From NCBI RefSeq assembly GCF_035582795.1, contig NC_134370.1, forward strand, positions 31,855,501 to 31,919,500: DNA of 64,000 bases, given 5' to 3'. Source of the stretch: Mycteria americana. Taxonomy: Eukaryota > Chordata > Aves > Ciconiiformes > Ciconiidae. The position numbers and the translations under genes were made by a program. This document shows positions 58,491 through 64,000 of the stretch, in pieces. How positions within the stretch are numbered: position 1 is the first letter of the stretch; every line of letters starts with the position of its first letter. Below the pieces are notes generated by a model, which saw nothing but the letters and a program-made list of their open reading frames with translations, had not been told where the DNA came from and did no database searches.

Positions 58491-61400
58491 AGGGCTTGTC
58501 AAAAAGAAGACTGGTGCAAAAAGTTTCAGTTACCCACGGTATTTTCATTATGTCCTCCTGTAACACTAATATAAAAATCCCAGTTTTCAATCCAACCATG
58601 ATCAGTGTAATCAGTGAAGATATTCCACAAACTACACAATAGCCACAAACATAAGAAAAAGTTTACTTTGCCAAGATACTAATCATAAGGAGACCAAATC
58701 TTTGTGCAGTATAATTTCCTGGTATTATGTACTGAGGAAAAAAGGTTCAAAACTACATACAGTCTAGTCTTCCACTGTACTTTCCAGAACTCTAATGCCA
58801 GAATTTAACGCTTCACTTCACAGAAAAAAAAAAAAGTGTTATAATTATCTTTATAATACACTGATAACAGTTTATTTGATGCTCAGATATCAAAACTCTC
58901 TAGCTACTGTAAAAAAACTATCTTTAAAGCTAAGATTATTCCTGATCAAAGGCAAAAGAGAATAGAAATTGATCTTACTTCTTCCTGCTTGCAAACTGAA
59001 AGTGAACTCTACAGAGAACAGCAGCCGATACTTTTCTGCAATGGCAAAATAAATTCTGAGATTTTATAGAATTGTGAACTCACAGATGAGATATTCCCTT
59101 GACTAGTCTTCATTTGCTTGAATCATAGAAAACAGTGAATTTAGCAGGCTATACAGAAGCACCTGCATAATTTTGTAACCAACAGCACCTAAGTATATTA
59201 ACTCAAATCTGTTTGTTTGGATATCACTACACAGAAAGAATGTTGTATACAGAGGGAACAAAAGCCAGTTACAGAATCCCCCATCCCTTTATTTTTTCTC
59301 TTTTTACTTGAAGAGCTTGAGGCAAATTTATATGGATAAAACAAACATGTGAACTTGCATATGCTCAAATAAAAGAATTATTCAATTTTGACTTGCTTCT
59401 GGCTTTGCTATAAGACAGGGATAAAAATCAGGAGAAGGAAACATTGATTTTACTGTTGTGCCCGAATTTAGTCCAAGGAACACAGCGCCTGAACTTACAG
59501 AGCACCAAATAATTCTGAACACCATTGAACAATAAAAGTGATCATTAACAACTTATTCAAAGACTGTGGGGAAAAAAAAGCATAAACGAGGTATTAAAAA
59601 GTAGGGAATTATTTAGTTACAGTATTATGATTTCCAAGTCATTACATTTTTAAGGCAAAATCTTATAGTAACAAAACACATAACTAATGTGTACTAAAAT
59701 AAGGTTATTTACTTAAAAATGATACATTGGACATAATCTGTGTACAGAACAAGCAATTCATGGTAAACTCAATAAGGCACCTTCTAAAGCAGATGCTGTA
59801 CAAAATACATTAGTGTGTTACATTTTTAAAGTAGTATTCTACACTTCTGGCATATAACACACACACAAGAGTGTGACCATTTGCCTTGTTCCACTCTTCT
59901 TTCATATTTTATTTACATCTCCTCTAGGTTAACTACAATGTTATTTATTCTTCTTGTATACAATATAGTACATTTCATTTTGGGCATGGCATGTCAGAGC
60001 ACAAATGTCACTACATGATGTGGGCTTCTATAACTGCATTCAAAGGTAAAATATTACAAAGCAACAATTACATGAGATTTGTTCAAAGATTAGAAGTAAT
60101 GTGCACTCCACTTCTGGTATACCAACCCAGACTAATACACCATGGCTCCATAAAGCGCTGTATCGTGCAACATTGCCAGCCATTTTTAGACATCACCCCT
60201 ATTTGCAATAAAGACTGTGGGCACAGGATAAAGACTTTTGACTTCAGAGGCACTGTCAGGAGAATGAGGAAGTGCTAAATCATTCTAATATTTGACAGAG
60301 ACGAGCGCGTAACTTCCCTTTAAAAATATCTGCAATAGCCAAAGAATGCTTTTTAACTTAGTATCTTTGCTTTTCAAACATTTTAGACCCTTAAAACAGT
60401 CTGTGAAGATAGAGTAGATGAAATGTATCCAAATTATTTATTTTATAAACACATTCAAATGGTCATTTAGATCAAGATCTAAAATTTGATTCTAGACTAC
60501 TATGGAGGTAACTTAAAATATTAATTTTATGTTTTATTCAATACCTCAAAATAGACTAATGAAGAAAATAATTGGAGAAAAGTGATGGATATTGGGAAAA
60601 CTGTCAGTGTCTTGAGTAAAACTCAGGAAAAATTACATACTGAGTAAAACTCGGAATAACTCAAAATGTAAGCCTACATTTTTCTGTAGGATTATCACAT
60701 TTCTTGTGGAATTTACAAGTTCACCAGGAACACAGAAACTTTCCTTTCAGTTGCTGTAACAGTAAGAATTATATAAGTGACTCAAATTATTTTCCACCTA
60801 ACTGAAATCACATGGAGCAGGTTAAATAAATACAAAAAAACCTGTCCATATGCAAGTGTTTAAGAATTTCCAAGGCACAGTCTGGATACTCCCCAAGATA
60901 TTTTCCACACTTCTGATTTTTATGTTAAAAAAAAAAAGAATGAAAACACATTTGCCAGTTTTGGGGGAATCTTTTTTTTGCATGACAAATGCTTAAAATT
61001 TTGACCAACAAAATGAGATTAGTCACACTCCAACAGAAGAATCCTATTACCCTCCCTGACCTTAAAAGCTTCTGAACTCTACAGTTTTGCATAAAGTAAC
61101 ACCTTAGCTTTAGAATCTGCACTAAGTATGCTTAATTATGTAAAAATTAATGGGCTAGCTTTGAGCAAAGTTTGTTTGTTTTTTTTTTTTCCCCAAATGA
61201 TTGCTAAAATACCAGTATAGATATACTTGGGCTCCAAACAGTGAATGACTTTGCATGGAATGTAGATACGTGCTCAAGTGCTTTATGCAACCAGGTCCTT
61301 TAGCAATAACATTTTTTGGAATATCAGGGAATCAAGGAATGCTAAGGACCTAGCAGCTCCTGCCCAGGACAATGACAACTGCATATGCATGACATGTTTG

Positions 61401-64000
61401 AGTATGAACCTAATAACTGAAGTGCTGAAAAATTAAGGTTAAGCTTAAGGCGAAAAGATTTTTTTTTTACTATCAAAGATCATCTTTGCAGCAGTCAGCT
61501 CACTTCTTCTGTGTTAAAGTGAATGTGTAAATCAACTCAGGTCTTAAGATGTCTACCAAAGATCACCATCCTATTGCCCTGCAAATGCCTAAACAATGGA
61601 GGAAAAAATAAGTGAATAATTAAAAACTATCGAAATTCACACTTCCAGCAATGGCTTCCTGAAGACCTGGGAAAAATGAATTTAAAAAATTCATAAAACA
61701 AGTTTACAACTAATAATGCTGTGGTAACTTCTAAAATAAATTTAAAAATATTCTAAATAGGAATGCGTTAATTTAAATAGATCTCCATGCTCTGAAAGTT
61801 TAAGCTAGCAGGGTACCTATATAAACATTTTTCCTTCTTATTGATAAAACACCTTGAGAAGGAAAAAAAAAAAGCTTATCCCTTACTTTTTTTTGGCTCA
61901 TACCAAATATTTTCCAACTACCTGTGCAAAAATTATGCGCAAAGACATGATTAACAATTTTAAACTCATAATATTATTTCTTGGCAATGGACGGAGAAAT
62001 GTTCTTTTAAAAAGCCCTTTATCATGAGGATTGTGGCACAATATCATATATCTCTTGCTGTTTTCAAATAAGTTAAAATCATAGTTGACACACCTATGAA
62101 CTTTTCAGCCAGAATACATATTAATACTTAAAGGCATTACTGAACAAAAGTAATGACTTTATTTTTTAAAAAAAAGAAATGTCCCTTGAAATAGCTAGTT
62201 TTCTATAAAATATGTAGAACTGTTAAATAAAGTCTGTACATCACAATAGAAAATAAAAATACTGCAATCTTTTGCCTGACCATTTACATTATGTGAACTA
62301 CAGAATTAGAACAAAAAAATAACATGTTAGAAGGTTGTAATTGTTCACAAATCACATTAGTTCTGCATTACATTGTTTTCTATCGGTTGTATTTTCAAGG
62401 GAAATTTAAACATATCAAAACAATCTCCATGTACATATTTTAAGACAACAAATAATCTGGCATAAATCAGTCTGAAGTTTTAACATTTTTTCATCAATTT
62501 TAATATTATTCCTAACTTTTTTCTTCAAATCTCGACTATGGCATATATGTGTGTGTGTGCATGTATCTAATTGTACACATGTACCTAGGACTAGGTGGTT
62601 TTTTTACTAAAGCACAAAACACACCATATAAATAACTTCCCTTCTTAAAGTTATCTAGAACAAGATTTACAGTACAAAGTTATAGGCACTTAAATTATCA
62701 AATAGGTTCAATGGTTCCAATACTGTGTGTTCATTCTTCTGATGATTCCTGTATTTGAAGCTTCAACTTGAGTTATGGTACTATTTTCTAACTTCAAAGT
62801 AGAAGTGCCAAAGGAGTTATAAATCAGTAATTCTGCCTTACAGTAACCTCATGGAGGGGTTCTGGTTTTTAACCAACTTGTCTGGATCTGTGAAGAAAAG
62901 GAGGGAACTACAGTTTCCTGTGCATGCCAAATAGTTGGCACAATAGGACCAAATTTTGCAGTTATGTTAACTTTATCTTCATGAATTATCTTTCAATGTC
63001 ATTCCTCCCAGATGTGCCTAACTAGAATTTAAAACACCCACTGATTTACCTTGCCTCAAATCTTGAATTTTGTAGCTGTCCACTACGTGGCCCACAGATG
63101 TGGCCTCCTGCATTTTCATCAGGGCAACCCAGCTCAAAATCTTCTGCACATTGTGGATCTTATCTTCAACAGTTCACATATTCAGTTCTCCTGGTCTTGA
63201 CCTTTACTGTATTCTCTAATCTTCTGAGTTCCCGGCCTGCACTTCCTGCCTTCCCTCTTCTGTGTCTGTATATTAGACTTGTTCTCAAGCCTTTCAAAAC
63301 TTATCTTCTGCCTAGTTTTGTCAAATGATGAAAAAGCATGCTCCTACAGCTGACTGATTCCCTCCTGTATAGAAAAAAGTTCAGAGCATGGCAGACACCT
63401 ACCAGTGAGTCCCAATAAAGTAGAAAGGCAAAACACATCATCAATGGTCTTTCTGTTAAGATTCTACAGCAAAAATGCTGGTTCCATGTGGCATTGTGAA
63501 AAATATACCAAATTTCATAGTCATCCAATTATGGAGCCCACTAGACTAGGTATAGACTGCCTTGGTCATCTCACTTCTAAGAGAGATTGTTTCAAGCTCT
63601 CTACGGACTCAGGTAGGCATTCCTTAATTTATTAATGGTTCACATTTTTGCAGTTCTCCTTGTGACCAAAACAAGAATAGAAATAAAATTAAAACGGAAA
63701 TTCTGGAAGATAACTTAATGGCAAGAAGTAAATTCTGTAGCAAATCTCTGATTGTGGAGCCACAAAATGCATGGAGCCCTGACCATGAAACTTTGTTCAT
63801 TTAAATGATTTCTTACCTATTCCAAATGACAGCAAAATAATCCTGGCACACACAAAAAGGCATAAGGAACTGTTAAACTGAGTAGTATCACAAACAGATT
63901 CATAACCTACAGGCTGTTTCACAAAAACTTGGTATGGATTGACTAGGTTTTATCAGGTAGAAGGCAAAAAAAAGCTTATATTCTCCATCTCTGTTGCATC

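Larger units (their letters stand above)
55431..64000. other. AT-rich region downstream of MMRN2, no coding exon recognised
   Basis: About 8.6 kb with no reading frame of recognisable family on either strand. It contains several long homopolymers between 56900 and 58500. In mammals the neighbour converging on MMRN2 is BMPR1A. I looked for the end of its kinase domain on the minus strand and did not find it. Part of the region may be a BMPR1A 3' UTR or flank, with coding exons beyond the window. Minus-strand AATAAA motifs exist (for example near 58360 and 60436) but are expected by chance in such AT-rich DNA. Confidence 0.5.

Noticed and set aside
63800-63860. Minus-strand donor-like GGAATAG/gtaagaaat near the window end
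   Set aside because: The upstream short frame does not resemble BMPR1A or any other family, and isolated donor-like strings are common.
58000-64000. BMPR1A terminal coding exon on the minus strand
   Set aside because: I looked for the conserved end of its kinase domain in reverse complement and saw no match. The synteny argument alone is not enough to annotate it.

Overview
The window looks like nuclear DNA from a sauropsid vertebrate, most probably a bird. It is intron-rich, with short exons bounded by GT/AG splice sites. It carries one degraded CR1 LINE 3' end (about 18072-18269), the typical bird retrotransposon, and two faint MIR-type SINE relics. There is no bacterial, plasmid or phage architecture and no CRISPR array. 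Two protein-coding genes are well supported. Both were rebuilt by hand from splice sites and reading phase.

Gene 1 is SNCG (gamma-synuclein) on the minus strand. It has five coding exons (24728-24608, 19491-19450, 18564-18437, 9885-9799, 8661-8641), giving 399 nt and 132 residues. A short 3' UTR ends at a polyadenylation signal near 8282. The start MDVFKKGFS and the KTKEGV-type repeats identify the gamma paralogue rather than alpha or beta. The protein tail is encoded by an unusually GC-rich fourth exon.

Gene 2 is MMRN2 (multimerin-2, also called EndoGlyx-1) on the plus strand. It has seven coding exons (32721-32998, 45606-45728, 46953-47059, 48503-48571, 49853-50026, 51150-53060, 54086-54474), giving 3051 nt and 1016 residues. 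The order is signal peptide, histidine-rich segment, seven-cysteine EMI domain, long glycosylated coiled coil, basic tract and C-terminal C1q domain. SNCG and MMRN2 are divergent, with about 8 kb between their start codons. This is the arrangement known next to BMPR1A on human chromosome 10q23, and it parallels the SNCA/MMRN1 pair.

By region: 1-8255 is downstream of SNCG with no confident gene (a 19-bp minisatellite and a homeodomain-motif-rich stretch). 8256-24728 is SNCG. 24729-32720 is the divergent intergenic and promoter region. 32721-54474 is MMRN2, including a 12.6-kb first intron. From about 55400 to 64000 is AT-rich DNA with long homopolymers and no coding exon that I can recognise. 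By synteny the last part may be the 3' flank or 3' UTR of a minus-strand BMPR1A whose coding exons would lie beyond 64000, but the sequence does not prove this.

I found no wholly new system. The observations most worth checking are an in-frame intronic stop plus polyadenylation signal that could give a C1q-less MMRN2, the GC-rich SNCG tail exon, a CpG-rich block inside SNCG intron 3, and the histidine-rich MMRN2 N-terminus.
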